This document shows positions 7,461-16,124 of a stretch of 64,000 nt of DNA, piece by piece. The position numbers and the translations under genes are program-made. Location of the stretch: contig CAJTPW010000001.1 in assembly GCA_910578465.1 (NCBI GenBank), positions 1-64,000 on the forward strand, given 5' to 3'. The notes beneath the pieces were generated by a model. It searched no databases. It saw only the letters and a program-made list of their open reading frames with translations, and was not told where the DNA came from. The DNA comes from an uncultured Vampirovibrio sp. (GTDB lineage: Bacteria > Cyanobacteriota > Vampirovibrionia > Gastranaerophilales > Gastranaerophilaceae). Position 1 is the first letter of the stretch, and the number at the start of each line of letters is the position of its first letter.

Positions 7461-9482
7461 TTATTGTTCTATCATATTCTTAAATTCTTCTTCAGAAAGT
7501 ACGGTGATACCGAGGCTTTTTGCCTTTTCAAGCTTTGAGCCCGGGTTTTCTCCCGCAATTACATAATCAGTGTTGCGGCTCACGGCAGAGGGTGTTTTTG
7601 CTCCCAAAGATTTTAAAATTTCCTGAGCCTTGTCTCTTGAAAAATGTTCAAGCGTTCCTGTTATTACAAAGGATTTCCCTTTTAATTTCAGATTGTCGCT
7701 TATGGTATAGGTATTTTCAGGTTTAATTCCTAAAGAAAGACCTTTTTCAATGGTTTTCAGGTTATCTTCGTCTTTAAAATATTCAAAGATATTTTTTGCC
7801 ATTTTTTCGCCTATGCCGTCAATTGTGTTTAAATCTTCAAGGGAAGCTGCTTTTAGTTCATCAATTGTTTTAAAATACTGGGTTAAAATATCAGCGCTCT
7901 CTTTTCCGACAAGCTTTATCCCAAGGGCGTTTATAAATTTGTTCAGTTTGCAGTTTTTGCTCATCTCAAGTGCATTCATAAGGTTTGTTGCGGATTTTTC
8001 TTTAATTAAATCCAATTGCATAAAATCAAGCAAGGAAAGTGCGTATAAATCTGCCCAGGTTCTTACCATATTTCTGTCAATCAACTGAGCTATAAGGCTT
8101 TCGCCAAAGCCTTCAATATCCATGGCATATTTTGAAACAAAATATTCAATCTTTCCTTTTAAAATATCGGGACAAGATTTATTCGGACACCAAAGCCCTA
8201 CTTCATTTTCTCTCTCCACAAGCAAAGAGCCGCAGCTTGGGCAGTTTTCAGGCATTTTGAAGGGTTTTGAGTTATCTGTTTTTTCCGCCTTTAATACTTT
8301 CGGGATAATTTCAGCCGCTTTTTTGACAAGAACCCTGTCTCCTTCCATAATATTCAGCCTTTTAATCTCATCAAAATTATAAAGGCTTGCACGGGACACA
8401 ACGCTTCCTGCAAGACTTACGGGCTCCAGTATCGCAACAGGGGTAATAATACCTGTTCTTCCGACCTGAAAATCAACTCTTAAAAGATTGGTCCAAAGCG
8501 CTTCGGGCGGAAATTTATAAGCCGTTGCCCACTTTGGTACACGGGATGTGAAGCCAAGTTCATTCTGGCTCATGATATCATCCACCTTAATCACAACCCC
8601 ATCCGTTGCAAAATCGAGGTTTTTTCTTACTTCATCAATTTTTTGAATACATTTATAAGCGCCCTCAATTCCATCCACTACCGTAATTTTATTTGTTTTA
8701 AATCCGAGTTCTTTAAGTTTTTTCATAGTTTCAGAGTGGGATTTCGGGGCATTTTTTCCTTCGAATATTCCGCCGTAAACCCAGATGGAGAGGTCTCTTT
8801 CAGATGTGATTTTGGGGTCCAGCTGGCGAATTGAGCCTGCGGCAGCGTTTCTCGGGTTTGCAAAAGTTTTCTGCCCCATCTCTTCCTGCTTTTTATTCAA
8901 TTTTTCAAAGGATGAAACGGGCATATAAATTTCACCGCGAACTTCAACATCAACGGGTTCAAAAAGCTTCAAGGGAATGCTTTTTATGGTTTTAAGGTTG
9001 TTTGTAATGTCTTCTCCTATAACCCCGTCGCCCCTTGTTAAGCCCTGGACGAATTTCCCTTCTTTATAGGTTAAAGCCACTGCAAGGCCGTCAATTTTGT
9101 ATTCACAGGCCAAAGGGATTTTAATATCCTCTATTGTATTTTGAGTGCCAAAAAGACTCATTTGCCCTGATGCTGCGGGGTTTAAGTCTTTTAAGACTCT
9201 TTCGTACCATTTTTTTAATTCAGTTTCATCATTTGAATTTTCAAGGGAATAGAGCCTGTTTTTATGAGGCACCGCTTCAAATTTTTCGCTTATTCCGCCC
9301 ACTCTTTGAGTCGGTGAATCGGGTGTAATAAGCTCGGGGTGTTCCTTTTCAAGCGCCTCAAGTTCACGGAAAAGTTTGTCGTATTCGTAATCTTCAAGTT
9401 TTGGATTATCTTCTACGTAATAAAGGTAACTGTTCAGCTCAATTTCCTTGCGTAATTTTTCGATTTTTTCTTGTATATCCAT
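7461..9482 (-). CDS. ligA: NAD-dependent DNA ligase LigA
   Basis: It seals nicks in DNA during replication and repair using NAD. The 673-residue protein has the standard layout. The Ia domain starts with YYVEDNPKLEDYEYDKLFREL. The nucleotidyltransferase domain has the adenylated Lys129 in CEYKIDGLAVAL, and the OB-fold carries SRASLYNFDEI. A four-Cys zinc finger (CPSC, then WCPNKSCPD) precedes helix-hairpin-helix repeats. A C-terminal BRCT domain starts at KGKSFVITGTLEHFSRDKAQEIL. All key motifs are intact. It is the first gene of the minus-strand run toward the SIMPL gene and starts back to back with the decarboxylase gene on the plus strand. Confidence 0.97.
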   Translation of the reverse strand: MDIQEKIEKLRKEIELNSYLYYVEDNPKLEDYEYDKLFRELEALEKEHPELITPDSPTQRVGGISEKFEAVPHKNRLYSLENSNDETELKKWYERVLKDLNPAASGQMSLFGTQNTIEDIKIPLACEYKIDGLAVALTYKEGKFVQGLTRGDGVIGEDITNNLKTIKSIPLKLFEPVDVEVRGEIYMPVSSFEKLNKKQEEMGQKTFANPRNAAAGSIRQLDPKITSERDLSIWVYGGIFEGKNAPKSHSETMKKLKELGFKTNKITVVDGIEGAYKCIQKIDEVRKNLDFATDGVVIKVDDIMSQNELGFTSRVPKWATAYKFPPEALWTNLLRVDFQVGRTGIITPVAILEPVSLAGSVVSRASLYNFDEIKRLNIMEGDRVLVKKAAEIIPKVLKAEKTDNSKPFKMPENCPSCGSLLVERENEVGLWCPNKSCPDILKGKIEYFVSKYAMDIEGFGESLIAQLIDRNMVRTWADLYALSLLDFMQLDLIKEKSATNLMNALEMSKNCKLNKFINALGIKLVGKESADILTQYFKTIDELKAASLEDLNTIDGIGEKMAKNIFEYFKDEDNLKTIEKGLSLGIKPENTYTISDNLKLKGKSFVITGTLEHFSRDKAQEILKSLGAKTPSAVSRNTDYVIAGENPGSKLEKAKSLGITVLSEEEFKNMIEQ

Positions 9483-9506
9483 ATCAAATATTCTATTATA
9501 AAAAGG

Positions 9507-10865
9507 ATGAGTTTGTTAAAATTATTAAATAAAAAATTAAATCGAACGCTTTTTACAACGCCAACTCACGGCCAATCCGCCCCTTCTTTTTTAAATATAC
9601 AAAACTTAAAATCTTTTTACAAATGGGATTATTCCGAAATTGAAGGATATGACAACCTTTTAAACCCTACGGGGCCGATTTTAATGGCGGAGGGGAAAGC
9701 ATCCGATATTTATAACACTAAAAAAACCTTCTTTTTAACCCAGGGTTCAACAACGGGGCTTTTAGCCATAATGAAAACCGTTTTAGGAGAAAATGACAGA
9801 GTACTTGTTGCAAGAAATTGTCATAAATCCGTTTTTTCAGGCCTTGTTTTAACGGGTGCCGATGTGGATTGGTTTATGCCTGATACAAAGTCTGAAATGT
9901 GCACAAAATGGGGAATTATGGGATGTATTGATCCAAAAGAGCTTCAAGACACCTTTAAACTGAATCAATACAAAGCTTTCATTATGACAAGCCCCACATA
10001 TGAGGGTATAAACAGTGATATTGAAGAAATATCAAAGGTTTGTAAAAGCTACGGTGTTATTTTAATTGTGGATGAAGCCCACGGGGCGCTTTATAATTTT
10101 TCCGAATTCTTTCCGAAAACTGCAATTGAGCAGGGCGCTGATTTTTCGGTTAATTCATTGCATAAAAATGCGGGTTTAAACCAGTGTGCGCTTTTACATA
10201 TGTCAAAAGACTGCCCTTACGATTGGCGCGAAGTTCAAAACTCGATAAATCTTTTTCATACATCAAGCCCTTCTTATCCTTTAATTGCAGACATTGAAGC
10301 GAATATTAATTTTCTTGTATCGGACAGGGGCACAAAAGCAATTGATGATCTTGTTTTGAACATTTTAAGATTTCAAAAAGAATTAAAAGAAGAAGGGTAT
10401 GAATTTTTAAATGAAGAGTGTGCCGATGTTACAAAGCTTGTTTTAAGGCTTAACGGGGCAGATTGTTCAAAGCTTTCCGATATTTTATATGAAGATTATA
10501 AAATTGAGGATGAAATTTCAAGCGAATTTTCCTGTCTTTATTTAACAGGAATCGGGACAACGGGTAAAAAACTTGATAAATTAAAACGGGCATTAATTGA
10601 TGTAAAAAATAAAAAATTTGATAAAATATTAATGGATGAGATAAGCGTTCCTGTATTCCAGCCTTATCCTCTTGTTAAAATTAAGCCTCAAGAAGCCTTC
10701 AACAGAGAATATGCCTATGTTTCAAAGGAAAACGCGCCTCTAATGCTTTCATCCGAGATGATAGTTCCCTATCCGCCGGGGATTGGTGTCCTCTATCCCG
10801 GTGAAGCCATACAAAAAGAACATTTAATATACTTAAATGATGATGTTGGGGTAATTAAGATATGA
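9507..10865 (+). CDS. Orn/Lys/Arg decarboxylase-family PLP enzyme
   Basis: A cytoplasmic fold-type I pyridoxal-phosphate enzyme of about 452 residues, the size of short Gram-positive or cyanobacterial lysine/arginine decarboxylase relatives. It shows TPTHGQ at the N-terminus, TFFLTQGSTTGLLAIMKT for the cofactor phosphate, IVDEAHGALY with the PLP-binding Asp, and the Schiff-base Lys in SVNSLHKNAG. The C-terminal OKR domain contains PYPPGIGVLYPGE. The ATG at 9507 is chosen over an upstream in-frame TTG because conserved residues begin just after it. The gene overlaps deoB by four bases, implying translational coupling. Substrate (lysine, ornithine or arginine) cannot be told from motifs. Confidence 0.88.
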   Translation: MSLLKLLNKKLNRTLFTTPTHGQSAPSFLNIQNLKSFYKWDYSEIEGYDNLLNPTGPILMAEGKASDIYNTKKTFFLTQGSTTGLLAIMKTVLGENDRVLVARNCHKSVFSGLVLTGADVDWFMPDTKSEMCTKWGIMGCIDPKELQDTFKLNQYKAFIMTSPTYEGINSDIEEISKVCKSYGVILIVDEAHGALYNFSEFFPKTAIEQGADFSVNSLHKNAGLNQCALLHMSKDCPYDWREVQNSINLFHTSSPSYPLIADIEANINFLVSDRGTKAIDDLVLNILRFQKELKEEGYEFLNEECADVTKLVLRLNGADCSKLSDILYEDYKIEDEISSEFSCLYLTGIGTTGKKLDKLKRALIDVKNKKFDKILMDEISVPVFQPYPLVKIKPQEAFNREYAYVSKENAPLMLSSEMIVPYPPGIGVLYPGEAIQKEHLIYLNDDVGVIKI

Positions 10866-12001
10866 ATAAAAAAAGAGCAATTGTTATAGTAATTGATTCT
10901 ATGGGAATCGGTGCCCTTGAAGATGCGGAAGAATACGGTGATTCTCTAAAATGTAACACGTTATGCAACCTTGCGCGTGCAAACGGCGGAATTAACGTTC
11001 CTAATATGGAGGCTATGGGGCTTGGAAACATAAGGAAAATACCGGGTGTTGCAAGGGTGAAAAATCCGCATGCAAAATACGGTGTTATGAAAATGAAATC
11101 CAAAGGGAAAGATACAACAACGGGGCACTGGGAAATTGCAGGGCTTGTTCTTGATAAACCTTTTAAAACTTATAAAAAATTTCCTGATGAACTTATCTCC
11201 GAATTTATCCATAGGACTGGCTGTAAAAATGTTTTGGGGAATATCCCCGCATCGGGCACAAAAATAATCGAAGACTTTAACGATGTTCACACACGTTCAA
11301 AATTCCCGATTATCTATACAAGTGCGGACAGTGTTTTTCAAATTGCCGCAAATATTGATGTGATAAAGCTTGAAACTTTATATAAATGGTGTGAAATTGC
11401 AAGAGAACTTCTGGATGAAGGAGATTACCGTGTTTCAAGAGTTATTGCAAGACCGTATCAGGTGATAAACGGAAAACCGACAAGAGTCGGGAAATTCAGG
11501 CATGATTATTCCGTTAAGCCTCCGAAAGATACCGTGTTAAATGTTATAGAACAGGGCGGAAAAACCGTTTACGGTATCGGGAAAATCCATGATATTTTTG
11601 TGGGTTCTGGAATTACAAAATTTACTCCGACGGGCTCAAACGTTGAAGGGCTTGATATCACGATTGACGCCATTAAAAACGATGATTCCGATTTAATCTT
11701 TACAAACCTTGTGGATACGGATATGCTCTACGGTCACAGAAGAGATTATAAAGGATATGCAAAGGCAATAGAGACAATCGATAAGGCTCTGGATAAGATT
11801 CTTGCCGCAATGAAAGATGAAGATTTGCTTATAATTACTGCAGACCATGGCTGTGATCCGACATATAAAGGCACGGATCACACAAGGGAAATGGTGCCGG
11901 TATTAATTTACAATAAGAGAATAAAACCGGGAAACATAGGTATCAAAGATAGTTTTACCTACATTTCAAGAATTTTGAAAAAATGGCTTTTTTCAAAATA
12001 G
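10862..12001 (+). CDS. deoB: Phosphopentomutase DeoB
   Basis: It interconverts (deoxy)ribose 1-phosphate and 5-phosphate in nucleoside catabolism. The protein is 379 residues. The alkaline-phosphatase-superfamily metal and phosphorylation sites are visible: VIDSMGIGALEDAEEYGD at the start, KGKDTTTGHWEIAG with the phosphorylated Thr, the middle NLVDTDMLYGHRRD, and ITADHGCDPTYKGTDHTREMVP near the end. It overlaps the upstream decarboxylase gene by ATGA, so the two form an operon. Other nucleoside salvage genes are not present here. Confidence 0.96.
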   Translation: MNKKRAIVIVIDSMGIGALEDAEEYGDSLKCNTLCNLARANGGINVPNMEAMGLGNIRKIPGVARVKNPHAKYGVMKMKSKGKDTTTGHWEIAGLVLDKPFKTYKKFPDELISEFIHRTGCKNVLGNIPASGTKIIEDFNDVHTRSKFPIIYTSADSVFQIAANIDVIKLETLYKWCEIARELLDEGDYRVSRVIARPYQVINGKPTRVGKFRHDYSVKPPKDTVLNVIEQGGKTVYGIGKIHDIFVGSGITKFTPTGSNVEGLDITIDAIKNDDSDLIFTNLVDTDMLYGHRRDYKGYAKAIETIDKALDKILAAMKDEDLLIITADHGCDPTYKGTDHTREMVPVLIYNKRIKPGNIGIKDSFTYISRILKKWLFSK

Positions 12002-12040
12002 CCGTTAAAATTAAAATATGTAAAAATAAAAAGGCTTTTT

Positions 12041-13153
12041 ATGACTGATTTTAACCCTATTCAGATAATTACAAGGATTGCAAATAATGTAATCTCGAAT
12101 CAGTCGGTTCAAAACGGCAGTGCAAATAATACGCAGGGGGCATTAAACTCGGGCGTAAATTCTTTTGCGCAAAATTTTCAACCGCAAACGGCGCAAAACA
12201 ATATGCCGATGTTTTTTAAATCCACACCTTTAACATTATCCGTTGCATCCGAATTGAAGCTTACAACAATTGAAATTGAGCAAAAGGCAAACTATGCCAA
12301 AGATTTATTAAATTTGCCGAGAGATTTTACGGAGCTTATAAATCAGATAACATCTAATTCAACTCAAACAAGCGCCTTAAATCAGCAAATGCTTGAAAAC
12401 CTGACAAAGCTTTTTCATAACGGAAAAGTAGATCTTTCTTTGCTCTCCACCCTTTTAAATTCAACTTCAAAAGAAGCTATGCAAAAGCTTATGATGACGA
12501 TTGCAAATCTTGCAAAATACGGGGCTAATGATGTTTCCGGGCTTAAAGAATTAATGAATCTTTTTTCTGCCAATACTGCGCTTGTATCAGACAATCAGGC
12601 GCTAAAAAATCTCTTGCTTTTGTATCTTCCGTGGCTTCCTCTGTCTCAAAGGACCGAAAACGACCTTGATTTTACGATTGATATTTTTGATAAAATTCAA
12701 GGTCCCGATCCTGATGTTGAGGAGTCCTTGGAATCCGTTAAAATTTTAATTCAGACAAATAATTTTGCAAACGTTATTGCTGTTTTGGATATGACGCCTC
12801 TGGGGCAGATTGATATTGATGTTACTGCAGGAAAAGATTTTCCTCACAAAAGAGTGATGGAGCTTATTAATGAAGAATCTTCCCTGAATAATGTTAAATC
12901 AAATGTTTCAATCGGAACGAGTAAAAAGGCGGAAGAAAAAGGGGAAAATAATGTGGAAACGGGAGAAAGTCTGACGCCTTTGTATTCTCCAAACAATGTA
13001 AAAATAACCTCATCAAGTTCAATAAGCCCGAAATTAATGCTTATGGCACAAAGTTTAATAAAAATTATAATTCAGGTTGACTATGAAACTTCCATCATTA
13101 AAAAGAATGATGAAGATGTTAGCGAAGCGGAACAAAAAAATGCTGAAAACTGA
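12041..13153 (+). CDS. Flagellar-locus hypothetical protein, possibly FliK-like hook-length protein
   Basis: I do not recognise this 370-residue protein with confidence. It has a Gln/Asn-rich N-terminus, then a helical middle (SELKLTTIEIEQKANYAKDL). A segment at about 205-275 has LLLYLPWLPLSQ, then SVKILIQTNNFANVIAVLD and the phrase LGQIDIDVTAG. That pattern of two short beta-strands ending in a 'linear relation' (NVIAVLDMTPLGQIDIDV) resembles the C-terminal core of FliK hook-length-control proteins. It immediately precedes the flagellar rod genes. The C-terminus is charged and probably disordered. No signal peptide is seen, as expected for a type III export substrate. The FliK idea is inference. 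Confidence 0.5.
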   Translation: MTDFNPIQIITRIANNVISNQSVQNGSANNTQGALNSGVNSFAQNFQPQTAQNNMPMFFKSTPLTLSVASELKLTTIEIEQKANYAKDLLNLPRDFTELINQITSNSTQTSALNQQMLENLTKLFHNGKVDLSLLSTLLNSTSKEAMQKLMMTIANLAKYGANDVSGLKELMNLFSANTALVSDNQALKNLLLLYLPWLPLSQRTENDLDFTIDIFDKIQGPDPDVEESLESVKILIQTNNFANVIAVLDMTPLGQIDIDVTAGKDFPHKRVMELINEESSLNNVKSNVSIGTSKKAEEKGENNVETGESLTPLYSPNNVKITSSSSISPKLMLMAQSLIKIIIQVDYETSIIKKNDEDVSEAEQKNAEN

Positions 13154-13193
13154 GACATTCTAGGTTATTTAGTGTATTTTTTCCGTGGTTTGT

Positions 13194-13220
13194 TAAATTT
13201 CACCCCGTTATTGCCGATGT
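13194..13220 (+). promoter_or_regulatory. FliA (sigma-28) type promoter before flagellar rod genes
   Basis: TAAATTTC (13194-13201), an 11-base spacer and GCCGATGT (13213-13220) match the sigma-28 consensus TAAAGTTT-N11-GCCGATAA closely. It stands about 60 bases before the ATG of the first rod gene, in a short spacer with no ORF. Sigma-28 recognition is inferred; no fliA gene is in the window. Confidence 0.6.
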
Positions 13221-13281
13221 CTCCTGTAAAAAGCCTGATAAAAAAGTATTAAAAGGTATTGCCTGAATTTAAGGAAAGAAT

Positions 13282-13980
13282 ATGAGAATTCAAGGATATT
13301 TAAGCGCAAGCCAGAGAGGCTTGAACCAGTCCGTAGGTGCCATGCATATGCAAATGGAGCTTATGGGTATAACGCAATCAAACGTAAACGGTTTTGATAA
13401 AGTCGGATATCAAAGAAAAGACGGTGTTGTTTCATCTTTTGCCGAATTCATTGGTATTCACGGTGTTTCAACAGCAATAGACGATTCGGTCGGGCGTATT
13501 GCAAGGACAGACAATCCTTTGGATTTTGCACTCGGTGAAAAAGGATATTTCCAGCTTTTAAATAAATCAGGTTCCGTGGAACTTACCCGTGACGGACGTT
13601 TTAAACTTAATGAAAAAGGAGAACTTCTGGGTCTTGAAAACCAGAAAGTTTTAACACAGGGCGGAACGCCGATTGTGCTTCCTTTTGCTCCTGAAAAATA
13701 TGAAGATATCCGCGTGGACAATAACGGAAGGCTTTCTGTTTTCAACCCCAAAACAAGAAAGATGGAATATGTGGATACGATAGGTGTTGTTTCATCAGAT
13801 GGCGGGGTTGTGTTGGAGCCGAATATGAAGCAATCTTGTCTTGAATATTCAAATGTTACAATGGCACAGGAATTTATGGAGATGGTGCCTTTAAGAAGAA
13901 ATTTTGATGCAAACAGGCAGCTTTTTATGCTTCAGAACAATGCTCTGTCAAAAGCAATTCAGCAAATCGGAGGGTCATAA
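13282..13980 (+). CDS. Flagellar hook-basal body protein, FlgF/FlgG family (first of two)
   Basis: A 232-residue rod/hook-axis protein exported through the flagellar type III system. The N-terminal heptad region reads SASQRGLNQSVGAMHMQMELMGITQSNVNG, the SNVNG being the family Asn-Gly box. The core has NPLDFALGEKGYFQLL and LTRDGRFKLNEKGEL. The C-terminus LEYSNVTMAQEFMEMVPLRR and its final helix are typical. It is likely FlgF or FlgG; the two adjacent paralogues make the exact letter uncertain. GGAAAGAAT precedes the ATG. The next gene begins three bases after the stop, so it is the first gene of a flg operon driven by the FliA-type promoter. Confidence 0.9.
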   Translation: MRIQGYLSASQRGLNQSVGAMHMQMELMGITQSNVNGFDKVGYQRKDGVVSSFAEFIGIHGVSTAIDDSVGRIARTDNPLDFALGEKGYFQLLNKSGSVELTRDGRFKLNEKGELLGLENQKVLTQGGTPIVLPFAPEKYEDIRVDNNGRLSVFNPKTRKMEYVDTIGVVSSDGGVVLEPNMKQSCLEYSNVTMAQEFMEMVPLRRNFDANRQLFMLQNNALSKAIQQIGGS

Positions 13981-13983
13981 TAG

Positions 13984-14706
13984 ATGACATCAGGATATAA
14001 TTTACAGGGGCTCATAAGAAGAAACACCCTGAATGCGCTTACACAGTTTGACAAAATGGGGTATTACTCCGAAAACATTTCAAACTGGTCTACAAACGGT
14101 TACAAGGCAGTTCGTTTTGAGGAAATCCTTGGTGAAAACGGCTATGCAAAGGCTGTTATCAGAACAAACCATTCAAACGGTGCAATTCAGGTAACAAAAG
14201 CGCCCTTGGATGTTGCAATTGACGGGCCGGGGTTTATTCCCGTAACATCCGAGAGCGGTGAAATTTACTATACAAGGGACGGTTCTTTTTCGCTTGGCAA
14301 AGACGGAATTTTAATGAATTCAAACAACGACATCATCGGTGCAGGGATTAAAATTCCTGCAGAGAGCATAAAGGTTGAAATCAGAGGTAACGGGGATGTT
14401 TATACATACAATAAAATCCCGGGTGAAGGGGATTTTCAAGGCACCATTCCTCTTGTAATATTTCAAAACCCTGAAGGGCTTAAAGAAGTTGGCGGAAACA
14501 GGTGGCAAAAGACTGAAAATTCAGGTGAAGAAACTCTTGTTGCAGAACACAGCAGAATTTGTCAGTATAAGCTCGAAAGATCGAATGTTGATATATTTTC
14601 CCATGTGAATGATGTTATGAGGGTGAACACAAGCCTTCTTGCTTCAACCACGCTTATGAGCGCCATTGACCAGATGTATGAAAAAGCCATCAACATAAAG
14701 GATTAA
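13984..14706 (+). CDS. Flagellar hook-basal body protein, FlgF/FlgG family (second of two)
   Basis: A 240-residue paralogue of the gene upstream. It has the N-terminal SENISNWSTNGYK box, the family core APLDVAIDGPGFIPV and YYTRDGSFSLGKDGILM, and the C-terminal rod helix with LERSNVDIFSHVNDVMRVN. It forms part of the flagellar distal or proximal rod. FlgG is a little more likely than FlgF from the conserved core, but the sequence does not decide. The gene starts three bases after the previous stop and is followed fifteen bases later by flgB, so it is translated from the same message. Confidence 0.9.
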   Translation: MTSGYNLQGLIRRNTLNALTQFDKMGYYSENISNWSTNGYKAVRFEEILGENGYAKAVIRTNHSNGAIQVTKAPLDVAIDGPGFIPVTSESGEIYYTRDGSFSLGKDGILMNSNNDIIGAGIKIPAESIKVEIRGNGDVYTYNKIPGEGDFQGTIPLVIFQNPEGLKEVGGNRWQKTENSGEETLVAEHSRICQYKLERSNVDIFSHVNDVMRVNTSLLASTTLMSAIDQMYEKAINIKD

Positions 14707-14721
14707 CATAAGGATTAAAAA

Positions 14722-15069
14722 ATGAGTTATTTTCCAAGAGATCCGATTTCAAGGTCTCAATTATATCTTGATTTAATGTCAAACAGGCAAGAAGCCCTGT
14801 CATCTAACCTTGCAAATATGGATACGCCAAATTATGTAAGGCGCGACATTGAATTTTCACAGTATTTGAATACAATGAATTCGCCGCTTGAAACCAAATT
14901 GAGCCAGAAGCTGGGGCCTTCAGGTGTTATGGAAGCAAGACAGGAACAGCTTTCTGCGGCGGATGAACTTGCGATGATGCAGCAAAATGCTGTATTGTAT
15001 GCGGTTGCAGCAAGACAGATGAGCGCTACCATTACGGAAATTAAAACGGCGATAAACGTTGGCAAGTAA
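14722..15069 (+). CDS. flgB: Flagellar basal-body rod protein FlgB
   Basis: A 115-residue proximal rod protein. The N-terminal helix carries RQEALSSNLANMDTPNYVRRDIEF, the signature in which Asn-Met-Asp-Thr-Pro-Asn-Tyr is shared with FlgC. The C-terminal helix (AVLYAVAARQMSATITEIKTAI) is the rod-packing helix. It is close to the usual length, slightly short. It lies in the flg operon between the FlgF/G pair and flgC. An A-rich purine stretch (AAGGATTAAAA) precedes the ATG. Confidence 0.95.
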   Translation: MSYFPRDPISRSQLYLDLMSNRQEALSSNLANMDTPNYVRRDIEFSQYLNTMNSPLETKLSQKLGPSGVMEARQEQLSAADELAMMQQNAVLYAVAARQMSATITEIKTAINVGK

Positions 15070-15123
15070 TAAAACGCAAGTCGGTGCGGTATAAATACAA
15101 TAACCAATGAAAGGCAAAATAAA

Positions 15124-15567
15124 ATGAGCATAATGGATTCATTTGACATAGGACGTCAGGGCATAAACGTTCATTCCAAAAGAATTGAAACTGCCGCAAA
15201 AAACATTGCGAATATGGATACGCCGAATTATGTAAGAAAAATCCCCGTATTAAACGCAACCGAGGACATATCTTTCCACGGGCTTTTAAATACGATGAAA
15301 GAAGATGTTTTTGGTGTCGGAACAATTCCATTTCTTTCAGGTGGGGTACAGTTTACAGGTCTTGTTGAGGACCCTACCGAGGGAGAGAAAATTTATCGCC
15401 CAGGACACCCTGATGCGGATGAATACGGCTATATAAGAACATCAAACGTGAACCCTATGGTGGATATGGCGGACGCGGTTTTAGCGCAAAGGGCGTATGA
15501 AGCAAGTATCAGCGTGCTTACTATTGCAAAAACGATGGCAAACCGCGCACTTGAAATCGGAAAATAG
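15124..15567 (+). CDS. flgC: Flagellar basal-body rod protein FlgC
   Basis: A 147-residue proximal rod protein. The N-terminus has SKRIETAAKNIANMDTPNYVRKIPV. The FlgC-specific middle has GHPDADEYGYIRTSNVNPMVDMADAVLAQRAYEASI, and the C-terminal helix is AKTMANRALEIGK. It is the last gene of the flg run; the usual next gene, fliE, is missing here, and a hairpin terminator followed by a reversed lectin-like cassette takes its place. The gene starts 54 bases after flgB. Confidence 0.96.
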   Translation: MSIMDSFDIGRQGINVHSKRIETAAKNIANMDTPNYVRKIPVLNATEDISFHGLLNTMKEDVFGVGTIPFLSGGVQFTGLVEDPTEGEKIYRPGHPDADEYGYIRTSNVNPMVDMADAVLAQRAYEASISVLTIAKTMANRALEIGK

Positions 15568-15577
15568 GTTTAATTTT

Positions 15578-15880
15578 TTAAATATTTAATACCCGCCGAG
15601 GAATTTTCCAAAGCGGGTATTTTGTTTTTGTTTTAAATCCAGGGACACAGCGCACACCAAAGGCGTTGGTAGAGTAATTGTTATTGTCGTTGAACGTGCC
15701 ACTATTCAAGTTGCGATTGTAATAAATAGTGCCGCTCTTAAGTGTGCCTGACCATACGTTGTTCGGGTAGCACCAGCCATTGTTGGAGCCCGGGCAGCTG
15801 TTGACATTCTGGCACTGCAAGGCGCCGTAACCTGAATTGTAGTCACAGAGCTTTCGCATTGGTTTACTGTAATGCCGCAT
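15578..15880 (-). CDS. Isolated VRCV variable cassette ORF
   Basis: A 100-residue frame with one complete lectin-like cassette (plus about 15644-15850), homologous to those at 0.1-1.2 kb. It reads LCDYNSGYGALQCQN, CPG, CYPNNVWSGTLKSGT, LNSGTF and an Asn-rich stretch, then AFGVRCV. The leader (MRHYSKPMRK) has no signal or pilin motif. The C-terminal tail beyond VRCVPGF overlaps the flg terminator and is probably not meaningful. It is inserted between the flg operon and unrelated genes. Its variable codons are Asn/Ser/Asp-rich (AAC, AAT), so it is the copy nearest to a possible unmutated template. Confidence 0.4.
   Translation of the reverse strand: MRHYSKPMRKLCDYNSGYGALQCQNVNSCPGSNNGWCYPNNVWSGTLKSGTIYYNRNLNSGTFNDNNNYSTNAFGVRCVPGFKTKTKYPLWKIPRRVLNI
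15588..15630 (+). terminator. Terminator of the flg operon
   Basis: AATACCCGC and GCGGGTATT form a nine-base stem around a 16-base loop, followed by a T-rich run (TTGTTTTTG). It sits 20 bases after the flgC stop. The terminator also lies inside the read-through tail of the minus-strand cassette ORF, which supports that tail being non-genic. Confidence 0.85.
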
Positions 15881-15941
15881 AGCAATAAACCCTTACGCTC
15901 ATAAGCATATTCGCCATACAATGTTGTCGAAAAATTGTTCT

Positions 15942-15973
15942 AAGACATTTTGATATAAACCGCAAAATGTCTT
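15942..15973. repeat. Perfect 11-bp inverted repeat
   Basis: AAGACATTTTG (15942-15952) and CAAAATGTCTT (15963-15973) pair perfectly around a ten-base loop. It lies in the non-coding stretch upstream (minus sense) of the isolated cassette. There is no strong T-run, so it is not an obvious terminator. Near 16020-16075 a degenerate trace of flank C (minus reading LRVLT then RFKSS) can be discerned. I see no gene in 15881-16124. Confidence 0.5.
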
Positions 15974-16124
15974 TGCTTTGGTTTAATTCAGCATTTAACC
16001 ATATTTGATGGTATTTTCGACGATTTAAAACGGCCTTCTCTGTTGAAATTCGTAAATGTCAACACTCTAAGGCTTTTTATTATTATCGTTTTTTGTAAGA
16101 TAAAAAGCAAATTTTTAACAAAAC

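Noticed and set aside
13458..13751. 97-residue minus-strand ORF opposite the first flagellar rod gene
   Set aside because: Entirely antisense to a well-supported coding region and without a domain.
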